Source: Thermosyntropha sp. (GTDB lineage Bacteria; Bacillota; Syntrophomonadia; Syntrophomonadales; Syntrophomonadaceae). From it: a DNA stretch of 64,000 nucleotides. The translations under genes were made by a program, and so were the position numbers. Below the pieces are notes generated by a model. The model did not search any database. It had not been told where the DNA came from and saw only the letters and a program-made list of their open reading frames with translations. The DNA lies in contig NZ_JACDOH010000006.1 in the NCBI RefSeq assembly GCF_017656155.1, forward strand, positions 1 through 64,000, written 5' to 3'. Within the stretch, counting starts at the first letter, position 1; each line of letters begins with the position of its first letter. Shown piece after piece: positions 27,064 through 36,803 of the stretch.

Positions 27064-29877
27064 ATGGCGGTTTGGCAATTAAAAAGTTTTAACTATAAAG
27101 ACGCAGAAGTTTTAAAAAATAAACTCGATATATCATTGCCTTTTGCAGCTTTGCTTACTCAAAGAGGAATTAACAGCGAAGAGAAAGCCCGTAAATTTTT
27201 GTTTGGCGGACTTAAAGATTTGATTTCTCCTTATGATATTAAGGGTATAAATGAAGCAGTGGTAAGGATTAAAAAAGCAGTAGAAAGTCAGGAAAAGATT
27301 GTAGTATATGGCGATTATGATGTAGATGGGGTATGCAGTACGGTAATTATGCTTAAGTGCCTAGAATATTTGAACTGTAAGGCGGATTATTATATCCCGG
27401 ATCGCTTTACTGAAGGGTATGGAATGAATGAAGAAGCAGTTGTTAAGCTGGCAGAGTCAGGTTATAACCTGATTATAAGTGTTGACTGTGGAATAAGTTC
27501 AGTTAAAGAAGTGGAAAAAGCAAAAGAGATGGGGCTGGATGTTATAATAACTGACCATCATACTCCTCCTTCAGTTTTACCTGAGGCTGAGGTTATTATA
27601 AATCCTAAACTGGATGTAATTGAAGATGTTTTTAACCTTTCAGGAGCCGGGGTAGTATTTAAATTAGCTCAGGCTTTAGTAGGGGATAAAGCTCATGATT
27701 GGCTGGAATTGGCTGCTTTAGCTACTGTGGCTGATATTATGCCCCTTACAGGTGATAATCGGATTATAGTTAAGGAAGGGTTGAAAAGGCTTAAATTTAC
27801 TAGAAATGCGGGGTTAAAAGCCCTTTTAAATAAAACCGGCCTGGCTGATAAAGAGGATATTACTCCCTGGCATTTAAGCTTTATTATAGCTCCCCGCATC
27901 AATTCTGCAGGCCGGCTTGATAAGGCTGATAAAAGTATTGAGCTGTTTTTGAGTGATGATGAGGATAAATGTAATGAACTGGCTGAAATGTTATGCAATT
28001 TAAATAATGAGCGCAGGAGTTTGGAAGAAAGTATTGGAAAAGAAGCAGTTTTAAAGATTGAAAATGAAGTTGACCTCTCTAAAGAAAAAATAATTGTAGT
28101 TGCCGGTGAAAACTGGCATCATGGTGTAATAGGCATTGTTGCTGCGCGCATATGTGAAAAATATAACAGACCGGCTATATTGATATCATGGGAAGGAGAT
28201 AAAGGAAGAGGTTCAGGGAGAAGTATAGAGGATATAAGCCTATATGATGCTTTATCATCATGCAGTTCTGAGCTTATTCATTTTGGTGGACATAGAATGG
28301 CGGCAGGCTTTAGTATACAGAAGGATAAATTTAATGCTTTTAAAAATAAATTACATGCCTGGGCTGAAACAAATATTACTGAATCTTCATTTGAATCTTT
28401 TTGTTTGATTGACTATGAATTACAACCTGAAGATATAAGCTGTAAGCTTTTGGATGAGTTGGAAATGCTTAAACCGTATGGGGAAGGAAATGATGTGCCT
28501 TATTTTATGTTCCGAAGAATGGAAATTGCCTCGATTAATTTGGTAGGCAAAGATAAGGAACATGCGAAAATTAATTTAACCCCAGGGGAATTTTCAGCAG
28601 TTGCTTTTGGCAGACCTGATTTTTTTGAGCTTCCCTGGAAGGAATGTTATCATGATTTAGTTTTTTCCCTTGATTATAATGAGTTTAGAGGGAATAAGAG
28701 CATTCAGCTTAAAATAAAAGAAATGAAGCCTTCTTTTTTGCCGGACAACCTTCTTTTATTGCCTGATAGGTTTAAGTCAAATATTGATATTGTTGAAAAA
28801 TGTTTGGCTGAGATAAAAAAGCAAAAACCGGTTATTTTACTTTATCCTACTTACAGGGTTTTGAAAAAGCATAAAATTCAGCTGGAGTTATTTTTTAAAT
28901 CGGAGGTATTATGCGAGCTTCATGGGAGAATATCTTTAGAAAAAAGAAATGAGATAAAAAAGAGACTTATAGATGGCAACAATAAGATTTTTTTGATGAC
29001 CAAGGCCTTTTTTGACTATATGGTTAAAAAAGGAGATTTAGATAGGTTGCCCCTTATTATTCAGGTCATGTTAAAAGGAAGTTTTGATTCTGGCTATACC
29101 CTTATGCACTTTGATGAAAGGAAGAAGAAGCGATTTTTTAATATAAAATGGATGAAGGATTGGCAATATACAGAACCTAAAAAAGTTTTAATGTATACTA
29201 ACCGCAAAAGCACTGTTCAACTGTGGAAAGAAAAGATTCCTGATTTATTGATAGAAGCAGGAGAAGATAATCTAAGGATACGGGAAGGGCTGCGCCGTGG
29301 TTTTTCTTACGGTGATAAGGGAGTATTATTGACCGATGGGGCAGCAGGAATTTCTGTTTATGGTTTGGACGAATTGGTTTTTGCCGATATGCCTTTAAAT
29401 ATTTATGAGGCTTTGATGGTTACGGAACAGATTGTTGCAGCAGACGAGGTTAGGTCTATTGCACTTTTTAATCCGGAAAAAATATATGAACATGATGATT
29501 TTTTAAAAAGAAATTATCCCGATCTTGATACTGTTAAAAAAGTGTTGGTTTATTTGTTGCAAGCTGGAAAAAATCCGCTCTGTTTTGAAATAGATAAACT
29601 GGCAGCAGATATTTCGAATTTTGTTGCGAGAGAGATGAAACCTTCTGATTTAATTCCTGTTTTTTATATTCTTATTGATCTAGGCTTGTGTCAGATCAGA
29701 AAAAAAGGTAATATTATGAAAATAAAGCTTATTAAACCGAATGTTTCTAAAATTGATATTTCTGATTCTCCTTATTATTTAGAGGGATTGGCAGAGAAGA
29801 AAGCGTTTTGTGAGTTCAAGAGTGAGATAATCAGATTTTGGCGTGGTGATGATAATGGGCCCGGAAAAAATAATTGA
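27064..29877 (+). CDS. recJ: Single-stranded-DNA exonuclease RecJ
   Basis: This is a 937-residue 5'-3' exonuclease of the DHH superfamily used in recombination and base-excision repair. The catalytic motifs are visible: YGDYDVDGVCST (motif I, near residue 87), SVDCGISS and ITDHHTPP (DHH, near 160), and GGHRMAAGFS (DHHA1, near 410). It is longer than the roughly 570-residue proteobacterial enzyme. About 350 extra C-terminal residues match the long Firmicutes form, whose tail is of unclear function. AGGAGG precedes ATG. It overlaps the rel gene. Confidence 0.93.
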   Translation: MAVWQLKSFNYKDAEVLKNKLDISLPFAALLTQRGINSEEKARKFLFGGLKDLISPYDIKGINEAVVRIKKAVESQEKIVVYGDYDVDGVCSTVIMLKCLEYLNCKADYYIPDRFTEGYGMNEEAVVKLAESGYNLIISVDCGISSVKEVEKAKEMGLDVIITDHHTPPSVLPEAEVIINPKLDVIEDVFNLSGAGVVFKLAQALVGDKAHDWLELAALATVADIMPLTGDNRIIVKEGLKRLKFTRNAGLKALLNKTGLADKEDITPWHLSFIIAPRINSAGRLDKADKSIELFLSDDEDKCNELAEMLCNLNNERRSLEESIGKEAVLKIENEVDLSKEKIIVVAGENWHHGVIGIVAARICEKYNRPAILISWEGDKGRGSGRSIEDISLYDALSSCSSELIHFGGHRMAAGFSIQKDKFNAFKNKLHAWAETNITESSFESFCLIDYELQPEDISCKLLDELEMLKPYGEGNDVPYFMFRRMEIASINLVGKDKEHAKINLTPGEFSAVAFGRPDFFELPWKECYHDLVFSLDYNEFRGNKSIQLKIKEMKPSFLPDNLLLLPDRFKSNIDIVEKCLAEIKKQKPVILLYPTYRVLKKHKIQLELFFKSEVLCELHGRISLEKRNEIKKRLIDGNNKIFLMTKAFFDYMVKKGDLDRLPLIIQVMLKGSFDSGYTLMHFDERKKKRFFNIKWMKDWQYTEPKKVLMYTNRKSTVQLWKEKIPDLLIEAGEDNLRIREGLRRGFSYGDKGVLLTDGAAGISVYGLDELVFADMPLNIYEALMVTEQIVAADEVRSIALFNPEKIYEHDDFLKRNYPDLDTVKKVLVYLLQAGKNPLCFEIDKLAADISNFVAREMKPSDLIPVFYILIDLGLCQIRKKGNIMKIKLIKPNVSKIDISDSPYYLEGLAEKKAFCEFKSEIIRFWRGDDNGPGKNN

Positions 29878-32038
29878 AAAAATAAAATCATATGCTCCCG
29901 ATGCAGATATTGAACTGATTGAAAGGGCATATAACTGTGCTCAGGCAGCTCATGCTGGACAAAAAAGGATATCGGGAGAGCCTTATATCATTCACCCGGT
30001 AGAAGTAGCACTTATTCTGGCTGATTTGGAACTTGATGTAGAAACAATTGCTGCAGCTTTACTTCACGATGTTATTGAAGATACCCATCTTACTTACTTT
30101 AATATCGCAGATGAGTTTGACGAGGAAATTGCCCTTTTAGTTGATGGAGTAACTAAGCTCAGTCGTATAAATTTCAAATCTAAAGAGGATGCCCAAGCGG
30201 AAAACCTGCGCAAGATGTTCATTGCTATGGCTAAAGACATAAGGGTTATTTTGATAAAACTGGCCGATCGTCTTCATAATATGCGCACTTTGCACTACCA
30301 TCAAAGTGAGGAAAAACAAAAGGAAATTGCCCGTGAAACCCTGGAGATTTTTGCTCCTTTAGCGCACAGGCTAGGGATTTTTAAGATAAAGTGGGAGCTC
30401 GAGGATTTAGCCTTTTATTATCTTGATAAAGAAATGTACTATGAAATTGCTAAAAGATTAAAACAAAAGCGCAAAGAAAGAGAAGAATATGTTCATGAAT
30501 TGATTGAACAGATTAGAAGAGGAATAGGGGAAATAGGCATTGAAGCTGATATTGCAGGAAGGCCTAAGAATATTTACAGTATTTATAAAAAAATGGTAAA
30601 ACAAAATAAAGATATTGATGAGATTTATGACAAGATTGCAATAAGGGTTATAGTAAATGATGTAAGAGATTGCTATGGTGTTCTGGGAATAATCCACACT
30701 ATGTGGAAGCCTCTTCCTGGAAGATTTAAGGATTATATTGCAACCCCTAAACCAAATATGTACCAATCTTTGCATACTACTTTAATAGGCAAAGGGGGAG
30801 AACCTTTTGAGGTGCAGATAAGAACCTGGGAAATGCACCGTACTGCTGAGTATGGAATTGCTGCCCACTGGAGGTATAAAGAGGGGGATAATCCGAAAGA
30901 GAAAAAATTCGATGAAAAGCTTTCCTGGCTCAGGCAGTTTTTAGAATGGCAGCAGGATGTCAAAGATACCCGGGAATTTATGGAGTCTCTTAAGATTGAC
31001 CTTTTTGATGATACAGTTTTTGTATTCACTCCTAAGGGAGCAGTTATTGAGCTTCCTAAAGGAGCGTGTCCAGTGGATTTTGCCTACCGGGTGCATACTG
31101 AAGTAGGGCATCAATGCATAGGAGCAAAGGTTAACGGCAGAATAGTTCCTCTTGATTACCCCCTGGGGAATGGTGATATAGTTGAGATTATAACTTCAAA
31201 ACATTCTCCGGGACCGACCTATGACTGGCTTAACTTTGTAAAAACTTCAACTGCTAAAAGCCGAATTAAACAGTGGTTTAACCGGGAAAAAAGGCAAGGC
31301 AATATAATTAGAGGAAGGGATATTTTAGAGAAAGAACTTAAGAGGAAGCACTTTGATCCCAGAGAACTTATGAAAGAAGCAAAGCTTACCGAGGTAGCTA
31401 AAAAGTTTAATTTAAATAGTGCTGACGATCTTTTAGCTGCTGTAGGGGATGGAGCTATAACTCCTAATCAGGTGGTAAACCGCCAGAAAGAATTGTTTTT
31501 TCCGGGTACCCATGTTGAAGATATAATTCAGCTAGCAAATGTTAACCAGAGGACAGTTACTAGGAACCGCGATACCGCTGCTTTACGGATAAAAGGAGTA
31601 GATGATGTAGCTATTAGGCTTGCCCGCTGCTGTAATCCTCTGCCGGGAGATAGGGTAGCTGGATATATAACTAGAGGCCGTGGGGTTTCTGTTCATCGTC
31701 AGGATTGTCCTAATCTGCAGAATTATCTTAAAAATGAGCCTGACCGGATTATTGAGGTAGAATGGTCAGATGATAGAGGAATGTTTAATGTAGAAATTGA
31801 AGTGAAAGCTTATGACCGTGATCGTTTGACTACTGATGTTATGACAGTAATTGCTGATATGAAAATTCATATCAATTCCGTTTATTCACGGGTTACTAAA
31901 AATGACGAAGCAGTAATTAATCTTAAACTGGAAATTAAAGATATCGAGCGTTTATATGCTGCTATGCAGAGAATAAGAAAAGTAAAGGATGTCGTAGAAG
32001 TACGGCGTGTTTTACCAGGTGAAGTAAGGAGTGAATAA
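29855..32038 (+). CDS. rel: Bifunctional (p)ppGpp synthetase/hydrolase Rel
   Basis: This 727-residue stringent-response enzyme has all the usual domains. The HD hydrolase is active-looking (LLHDVIEDT near residue 70; [11 protein letters not shown] near 140). The synthetase domain follows ([18 protein letters not shown] near 260; YQSLHTT near 305), then TGS (near 385-445), a zinc-finger/helical region with [10 protein letters not shown], and a C-terminal ACT domain. It makes and degrades (p)ppGpp in response to uncharged tRNA on ribosomes. The start at 29855 lies inside the last codons of recJ; other in-frame starts (29843, 29846, 29849) are just upstream and the choice is uncertain. Confidence 0.94.
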   Translation: MGPEKIIEKIKSYAPDADIELIERAYNCAQAAHAGQKRISGEPYIIHPVEVALILADLELDVETIAAALLHDVIEDTHLTYFNIADEFDEEIALLVDGVTKLSRINFKSKEDAQAENLRKMFIAMAKDIRVILIKLADRLHNMRTLHYHQSEEKQKEIARETLEIFAPLAHRLGIFKIKWELEDLAFYYLDKEMYYEIAKRLKQKRKEREEYVHELIEQIRRGIGEIGIEADIAGRPKNIYSIYKKMVKQNKDIDEIYDKIAIRVIVNDVRDCYGVLGIIHTMWKPLPGRFKDYIATPKPNMYQSLHTTLIGKGGEPFEVQIRTWEMHRTAEYGIAAHWRYKEGDNPKEKKFDEKLSWLRQFLEWQQDVKDTREFMESLKIDLFDDTVFVFTPKGAVIELPKGACPVDFAYRVHTEVGHQCIGAKVNGRIVPLDYPLGNGDIVEIITSKHSPGPTYDWLNFVKTSTAKSRIKQWFNREKRQGNIIRGRDILEKELKRKHFDPRELMKEAKLTEVAKKFNLNSADDLLAAVGDGAITPNQVVNRQKELFFPGTHVEDIIQLANVNQRTVTRNRDTAALRIKGVDDVAIRLARCCNPLPGDRVAGYITRGRGVSVHRQDCPNLQNYLKNEPDRIIEVEWSDDRGMFNVEIEVKAYDRDRLTTDVMTVIADMKIHINSVYSRVTKNDEAVINLKLEIKDIERLYAAMQRIRKVKDVVEVRRVLPGEVRSE

Positions 32039-32040
32039 GA

Positions 32041-32490
32041 TTGCGAGCAGTTGTACAGAGAACCAATCACAGCATGGTTACAGTGGAAGGGCAGGTCAAA
32101 GGCGAAATAAAACAAGGGTTGACTGTTTTATTAGGTATAAAAAAAGGGGATACCGAAAAAGATGCGGAGTATATAATTGATAAAATTGTTAATCTTCGTA
32201 TATTTGAAGATGAAAAGGGAAAGATGAATCTTTCCCTTTTGGATGTGGGGGGAGAAATTCTTTTGGTTAGCCAATTTACATTATATGGAGATGCCAGAAA
32301 AGGAAGAAGACCTAGTTTTACTGAAGCCGAATTGCCGGAGAAAGCTCAGGAATTATTTGATTACAGCCTAGAAATTTTACGAAGTATGGATATAAAAGTA
32401 GAAACCGGGGTTTTTGGAGCTGATATGAAAGTACTTATTGAAAATGATGGGCCCTGTACTATTCTTTTAGATAGTGAACGGTTATTTTAG
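32041..32490 (+). CDS. dtd: D-aminoacyl-tRNA deacylase Dtd
   Basis: This 149-residue protein is full length for Dtd. It begins [11 protein letters not shown] and contains the catalytic [17 protein letters not shown] region (near residue 78) and the closing GPCTILLDS. It removes D-amino acids wrongly attached to tRNA. TTG at 32041 is the start, with AAGGAGTGAATAAGA directly upstream. It follows rel by two bases; the rel-dtd order is common in Firmicutes. Confidence 0.94.
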   Translation: MRAVVQRTNHSMVTVEGQVKGEIKQGLTVLLGIKKGDTEKDAEYIIDKIVNLRIFEDEKGKMNLSLLDVGGEILLVSQFTLYGDARKGRRPSFTEAELPEKAQELFDYSLEILRSMDIKVETGVFGADMKVLIENDGPCTILLDSERLF

Positions 32491-32518
32491 TGAAAACATA
32501 AATAGGGGGAGAAAATAA

Positions 32519-33139
32519 GTGATACTTAAAGCTTTGGAAATTAATACGGTAGGTGTTAATTGTTATATCGTGGGCTGTGAGGAAACCAAAGAGGTTGCAG
32601 TTATAGATCCAGGGGGAAACCCCAGGGCAATTTTGAATTTGCTGCAGCAGGAAAATCTGAAAGCAGTTTATATAATAAACACCCATGGACATGTAGACCA
32701 TATTGGGGGGAACCGGGGGGTTAAGGAAGCTACTGGAGCAGAGATACTTATTCATGAAGCTGATGCCAAGATGCTTACCAGTGCGGTAGCTAACTTTTCC
32801 ATTCTGTTTGGGGGTAAAATAACCAGTCCACCGGCTGATAAGCTGCTTAAAGATGGTGATATAATAAAAATAGGCAATACCGTAGAATTGAAAGTTATTC
32901 ATACCCCGGGGCACAGTCCAGGAAGCATATGCTTGAAAACTGGTGATGTTATATTTGTTGGTGATACCCTTTTTCAGGGATCAGTAGGAAGAACTGATTT
33001 TCCAGGAGGTTCTCATAAGCAGCTTATTACCAATATAAAGGAAAAGCTTCTGTGTTATGATGATGATGTGATATGTTATCCCGGACATGGACCAGCTACT
33101 ACCATTGGATTTGAACGCACACATAATCCATTTTTATAG
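32519..33139 (+). CDS. MBL-fold metallo-hydrolase (glyoxalase II-like, YqgX type)
   Basis: This 206-residue metallo-beta-lactamase-fold protein has the metal-binding motif THGHVDHIGG (near residue 60), a second His in HTPGHSPGS (near 130), Asp in VGDTLF (near 150) and His in CYPGHGPAT (near 190). It probably hydrolyses a thioester or similar small molecule; members are often called hydroxyacylglutathione hydrolase although clostridia generally lack glutathione. GTG start at 32519 after GGGGGAGAAAATAA. Confidence 0.9.
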   Translation: MILKALEINTVGVNCYIVGCEETKEVAVIDPGGNPRAILNLLQQENLKAVYIINTHGHVDHIGGNRGVKEATGAEILIHEADAKMLTSAVANFSILFGGKITSPPADKLLKDGDIIKIGNTVELKVIHTPGHSPGSICLKTGDVIFVGDTLFQGSVGRTDFPGGSHKQLITNIKEKLLCYDDDVICYPGHGPATTIGFERTHNPFL

Positions 33140-33148
33140 AAAAAACTC

Positions 33149-33177
33149 TTTACAAATGTGAATTTATATGACACAAT
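33149..33177 (+). promoter_or_regulatory. Candidate promoter of the aroF-pheA T-box transcript
   Basis: TTTACA (33149-33154) and CACAAT (33172-33177) are separated by 17 bases, a reasonable housekeeping promoter. It would start transcription around 33184, shortly before the T-box Stem I. Confidence 0.45.
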
Positions 33178-33444
33178 ACTAAACAAATATATCAAGTCAA
33201 TATCCTGTGAAATGCGATGAAAAAGTAAAGTAGGTTTGTGGAATTATCCAGAGAGGAGATGCCGTAGGCTGGAAGCATCTCTATAAGGAAGCAAACTGAA
33301 GTTCACTTTGGAGCACCCGGCTGAAACATTTGCAAGTAGGTTGTGGCGGAACTCTCACCGTTAAAAGAGAGGGGATATCGGATAAAACCTGTATCCTTTA
33401 AAGAGCGGGCCTTAATGGCAAATTGGGTGGTACCGCGGGAAGAT

Positions 33445-33487
33445 AAAAGCTTCTCGTCCCATAGGGATGAAAAGCTTTTTTTATTTA
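33445..33487 (+). terminator. First T-box terminator
   Basis: AAAAGCTTCTCGTCCC pairs with GGGATGAAAAGCTTTT, followed by a T-run. The 5' arm includes the part of the T-box module that would otherwise pair in the antiterminator. Confidence 0.85.
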
Positions 33488-33557
33488 AGGTAAGGTTATA
33501 TCCCGTATCCTTAAAAGAGCGGGCGTTTTGCCAAATAGGGTGGTACCGCGGGAGCAT

Positions 33558-33599
33558 AAAACCTCTCGTCCCTTATTTAGGGATGAGAGGTTTATTTAT
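33558..33599 (+). terminator. Second T-box terminator
   Basis: AAACCTCTCGTCCC pairs with GGGATGAGAGGTTT, followed by ATTTATT. It lies 22 bases before the aroF start codon and shares the CTCGTCCC arm with the first terminator. Confidence 0.8.
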
Positions 33600-33620
33600 T
33601 GTAAAGAAAGGGTGGTTATA

Positions 33621-34463
33621 ATGAAAAATTTAGCGGCTAAATACGGCAGAGAGATGCTGGTTTTACGCTCCAGTAAAAAAGATAATACGGTGATAAATAT
33701 AAAAGGGTGTGCTATCGGAGGAGAGGAGATTGTTGTAGTAGCTGGACCCTGTGCAGTAGAAAATGAGGAAATCTTAAAAGAAACGGCATTTAAGGTTAGA
33801 GGATCAGGTGCTGTTATTCTGAGGGCTGGTGCTTATAAACCTAGAACTTCTCCATACAGCTTCCAAGGTCTGGGAGAATCTGGACTTAAGATACTGGCAA
33901 AGATAGGAGAAGAAATGAATATGCCGGTAGTAACTGAAGTTATGGATACAGAGGATATACCTTTAGTAGCTGAATATGCTGATATTTTACAGGTAGGTGC
34001 ACGCAATATGCACAATTTTGCCCTTTTGCGCAAATTAGGAAGAATAGATAAACCGGTAGTGTTGAAACGTGGACTTTCAGCTACGATTGAGGAGTGGCTT
34101 TTAGCGGCAGAATATATATTAGCCGGAGGCAATGAAAAGGTTATTTTGTGTGAAAGAGGTATAAGAACTTCTGAACCATGGACCCGAAATACCCTGGATT
34201 TGTCAGCTGTGGCTCTGGTTAAGGAGTTGTCTCATTTACCTGTTTTAGTTGATCCAAGTCATGCAACTGGTATAAGAAATTTGGTTATGCCAATGGCACG
34301 GGCAGCAGTCGCAGCTGGTGCAGATGGCATTATGGTTGAAGTGCATCCCAATCCTGATAAGGCCTTATCAGATGGGGAACAGTCGTTGACTCCGCGCGAT
34401 TTTAGCCTCATGATGCGTGATCTCGAAGAAATAGCTAGAGCTTGCCGGAGGAGGCTGAGATAA
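33621..34463 (+). CDS. aroF: 3-deoxy-7-phosphoheptulonate (DAHP) synthase, class I-beta, short form
   Basis: This 280-residue enzyme condenses phosphoenolpyruvate and erythrose 4-phosphate, the first step of the shikimate pathway. Motifs include [10 protein letters not shown] (near residue 37), [19 protein letters not shown] (near 70), [13 protein letters not shown] (near 123), and LVDPSHATG (near 208). Class I-beta enzymes often carry an extra N-terminal ferredoxin-like domain for feedback control; here only about 30 residues precede the barrel, so that domain is absent. The ATG at 33621 follows AAAGGGTGG; a longer open frame back to 33528 runs through the T-box terminator and is not coding. 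It is followed after one base by pheA. Confidence 0.93.
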   Translation: MKNLAAKYGREMLVLRSSKKDNTVINIKGCAIGGEEIVVVAGPCAVENEEILKETAFKVRGSGAVILRAGAYKPRTSPYSFQGLGESGLKILAKIGEEMNMPVVTEVMDTEDIPLVAEYADILQVGARNMHNFALLRKLGRIDKPVVLKRGLSATIEEWLLAAEYILAGGNEKVILCERGIRTSEPWTRNTLDLSAVALVKELSHLPVLVDPSHATGIRNLVMPMARAAVAAGADGIMVEVHPNPDKALSDGEQSLTPRDFSLMMRDLEEIARACRRRLR

Positions 34464-34464
34464 G

Positions 34465-35277
34465 GTGTGTTATGCGGTTTTAGGACCTAAAGGGAGTTTC
34501 AGTGAAGATGCAGCTCATCTATACTGGCCGAAGGCAGATGAGATATATGTAGCATCGAGTATAAATGAGCTTTTTGAAAGGTTGATTAACGGCGAAGTAG
34601 ATGATATTTTAACTCCTATTGATAATACTCATGCAGGATCAATTGACAATACTATACAGGCTTTGAATGATTATAATGTGAGTATACATGGCGAGATAGT
34701 GCTTGATATCGAGCAGTGTTTATTGAGCAGTCATGATTATAAAATAGAGGAACTGGAACTTTTGGTATCCCATCCTGCTGCTCTTATGCAGTGCAGCAGT
34801 TTTATAGAAAAAAATCTTCCCCATATAAGAACTGAGATAACTTCAAGCACTACCCGTGCTGTGCAAATAGTTAAAGAAGAGGAGAAAAAGGCAGCGGCAA
34901 TAGGTAGCAGATATGCAGCTTCTCTTTATGATATGAAAATATTGTTTTCAGGTATAGAGAACAGTTTTAATAAAACTCGCTTTATTCATGTAAAGAGAGC
35001 GGAAGAGATTAAATATAAAGGAGAAAAAGGAAGCCTTATTTTTAGCCTGGATAATAAACCTGGTGCATTATACAAGGCTTTACAGGTTTTTGCCCGAAAA
35101 AATATAAATTTAGTTAAAATTGAGTCCCGGCGCAGTTGTAAAATAGAAGATAGTTTTGCCTTTTATATTGAATTTGATAATTCTTTTTCCAGGGTTTCTG
35201 TTAAGGAAATATTAGATGATTTAGCTGTATACAGCAAGGATATAAAATTTTTGGGTATGTACAAGAAGAAGGGATAG
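34465..35277 (+). CDS. pheA: Prephenate dehydratase
   Basis: This 270-residue enzyme converts prephenate to phenylpyruvate in Phe synthesis. It opens with YAVLGPKGSFSEDAA, has TPIDNTHAGSIDNTIQAL (near residue 52) and the NKTRFIHV catalytic TRF motif (near 173). A C-terminal ACT domain (about 190-265) has GALYKALQVFARKNINLVKI followed by ESRR in place of the common ESRP; it should bind Phe for feedback inhibition. GTG start at 34465 after CGGAGGAGG. The Phe T-box upstream fits this role. Confidence 0.93.
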   Translation: MCYAVLGPKGSFSEDAAHLYWPKADEIYVASSINELFERLINGEVDDILTPIDNTHAGSIDNTIQALNDYNVSIHGEIVLDIEQCLLSSHDYKIEELELLVSHPAALMQCSSFIEKNLPHIRTEITSSTTRAVQIVKEEEKKAAAIGSRYAASLYDMKILFSGIENSFNKTRFIHVKRAEEIKYKGEKGSLIFSLDNKPGALYKALQVFARKNINLVKIESRRSCKIEDSFAFYIEFDNSFSRVSVKEILDDLAVYSKDIKFLGMYKKKG

Positions 35278-35288
35278 GAGGAAGAAAA

Positions 35289-36767
35289 TTGCTTATATAT
35301 ATGAACTTGACTCCGGTTGTTCTTTATGATTATGTTCATGAACTTGTCAGAATGGGCTATCCAGGTGCCGAAATTACCCTGGAACCATCTTTGGATGTTG
35401 AAACAGTAATTACTGTTTCAGCACATAAGGAAGATAATGTTTTAGTATTTGCCGGTGAAATAAGACAGGAGGAAAAGACAACGGATTTAAGCTATCTTTA
35501 TAACCTGCCGGATGAAAATGAACAAAATGAAATGCATAAAGCGGCGCGAATTTTTATCTTTAAGCTTTTGCATAAACATTTGGGTAAAAGGGTTAATACC
35601 TATGGAATACTTACCGGGGTCAGGCCGGTAAAGCTGGTTCATCGCTTTTTAGATAAAGGTTATCTGCCAGATGCTATTAAGGAAATACTTAAGGAAGAGT
35701 ATCTGCTTCAAGAGGATAAGGCTGAGCTTTTAACCGAGGTAGCTTGTAATAATCGGTCTTATCTTTTGAATAAAGACGAAGCACATAAGCTGGTAAGTAT
35801 TTATATAGGGATTCCTTTTTGTCCCAGCCGCTGCTATTATTGCTCTTTTCCAGGGGCGGTACTGAGAAGTTATGAAGATGAAATCCCTCCTTTTCTTAAG
35901 GCATTAACTTTTGAAATAGAAGCTATAAGCGCTTTTCTTAATAGGAAACAGGTGAAAGTTCAGACTATTTATATAGGCGGAGGCACCCCTACAGTGCTTT
36001 CTGAAAAAGATACTGAGTATTTGTTCAGATTAATAAAAGATAATTTTATTTCTGTTTGTACTTCAGAAATTACTGTAGAGGCGGGCAGACCTGACACTCT
36101 TACTTATTCCAAGTTAAAGATTTTAAAAGAGGCCGGAGTGAATCGGGTTTGCATTAATCCTCAATCTATGCATGATGCAACTCTTAGAGCTATCGGCAGA
36201 AATCACGATGTGAAAGGGGTGGTAGAAGCTTTCGAGTGGGCACGTAAAGCCGGGATTGAAAATATTAATATGGATATTATTGTAGGCTTGCCTGGAGAAG
36301 GCTTAAAAGAAAATGCGCACACAGCAGAGAGAATTTTACTTTTGCAACCTGAAAATGTTACTGTTCACACCCTAGCAGTCAAAAGAGGAGCCAAAATGGC
36401 AGAAAAAGAGGGGAAAACTGTAAGTAAAAATCAGATTGAAAAGGTCCAGAAAGGTGTTAAATATTTTTCTGATGTTCTAAATGAAGCAGGATATATTCCT
36501 TATTATTTATATCGACAAAAATATATGCAGGCCAGTATGGAAAATACCGGTTTTTCCAAAAATGACAGGTTTTGCTTATATAATATTCAGATGATTGAAG
36601 AGAGGCAAACTATTATCGGTTTGGGGGGAGGAGCAGCCAGCAAGTTTGTAAACTCGGAAGATTGGACTTTGAGTTCTCTTTACAACCCTAAAAATCCTGA
36701 AGTATACTGTGAGACAGTTTACAACCTTGTGAATCGCAAAGTTGACAAGCTAAAATGCTTAAATTAG
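35289..36767 (+). CDS. hemZ: Oxygen-independent coproporphyrinogen III oxidase-like radical SAM protein (HemZ type)
   Basis: This 492-residue radical SAM protein has a HemZ-type N-terminal extension of about 170 residues before the [4Fe-4S]/SAM motif CPSRCYYCSFPG (CxxxCxxC, near residue 178). YIGGGTPTVLS (near 230) and VEAGRPDT follow. HemN/HemZ proteins act in anaerobic haem synthesis, but HemZ-type members are also candidates for other radical reactions. The TTG start at 35289 is set by AGGAGGAAGAAAA just upstream. It sits between pheA and hisS, possibly cotranscribed. Confidence 0.87.
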   Translation: MLIYMNLTPVVLYDYVHELVRMGYPGAEITLEPSLDVETVITVSAHKEDNVLVFAGEIRQEEKTTDLSYLYNLPDENEQNEMHKAARIFIFKLLHKHLGKRVNTYGILTGVRPVKLVHRFLDKGYLPDAIKEILKEEYLLQEDKAELLTEVACNNRSYLLNKDEAHKLVSIYIGIPFCPSRCYYCSFPGAVLRSYEDEIPPFLKALTFEIEAISAFLNRKQVKVQTIYIGGGTPTVLSEKDTEYLFRLIKDNFISVCTSEITVEAGRPDTLTYSKLKILKEAGVNRVCINPQSMHDATLRAIGRNHDVKGVVEAFEWARKAGIENINMDIIVGLPGEGLKENAHTAERILLLQPENVTVHTLAVKRGAKMAEKEGKTVSKNQIEKVQKGVKYFSDVLNEAGYIPYYLYRQKYMQASMENTGFSKNDRFCLYNIQMIEERQTIIGLGGGAASKFVNSEDWTLSSLYNPKNPEVYCETVYNLVNRKVDKLKCLN

Positions 36768-36803
36768 AATTATCAAGGAATAACTTAGTCTGGAGGATAA
36801 AAA

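Larger units (their letters stand above)
33210..33599 (+). promoter_or_regulatory. T-box riboswitch, Phe-specific, with two antiterminator/terminator modules
   Basis: Stem I spans about 33227-33309: AAAGT/ACTTT and GTTTG/CAAAC flank the specifier loop. The specifier codon reads TTC (33302-33304, Phe). The 14-base T-box AGGGTGGTACCGCG occurs twice, at 33425-33438 (with a first-base change) and 33537-33550. Each copy is preceded by a Stem III-like hairpin and followed by its own CTCGTCCC-containing terminator. Both T-boxes read TGGT, complementary to an ACCA tRNA end. Uncharged tRNA-Phe should permit transcription of aroF and pheA. The second module has no Stem I of its own, so one specifier apparently serves two decision points. 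Confidence 0.9.

Noticed and set aside
33343-33620. Open reading frames on both strands across the T-box leader, including an N-terminal extension of aroF to 33528
   Set aside because: They are produced by the duplicated T-box modules, lack ribosome-binding sites and overlap terminator hairpins.
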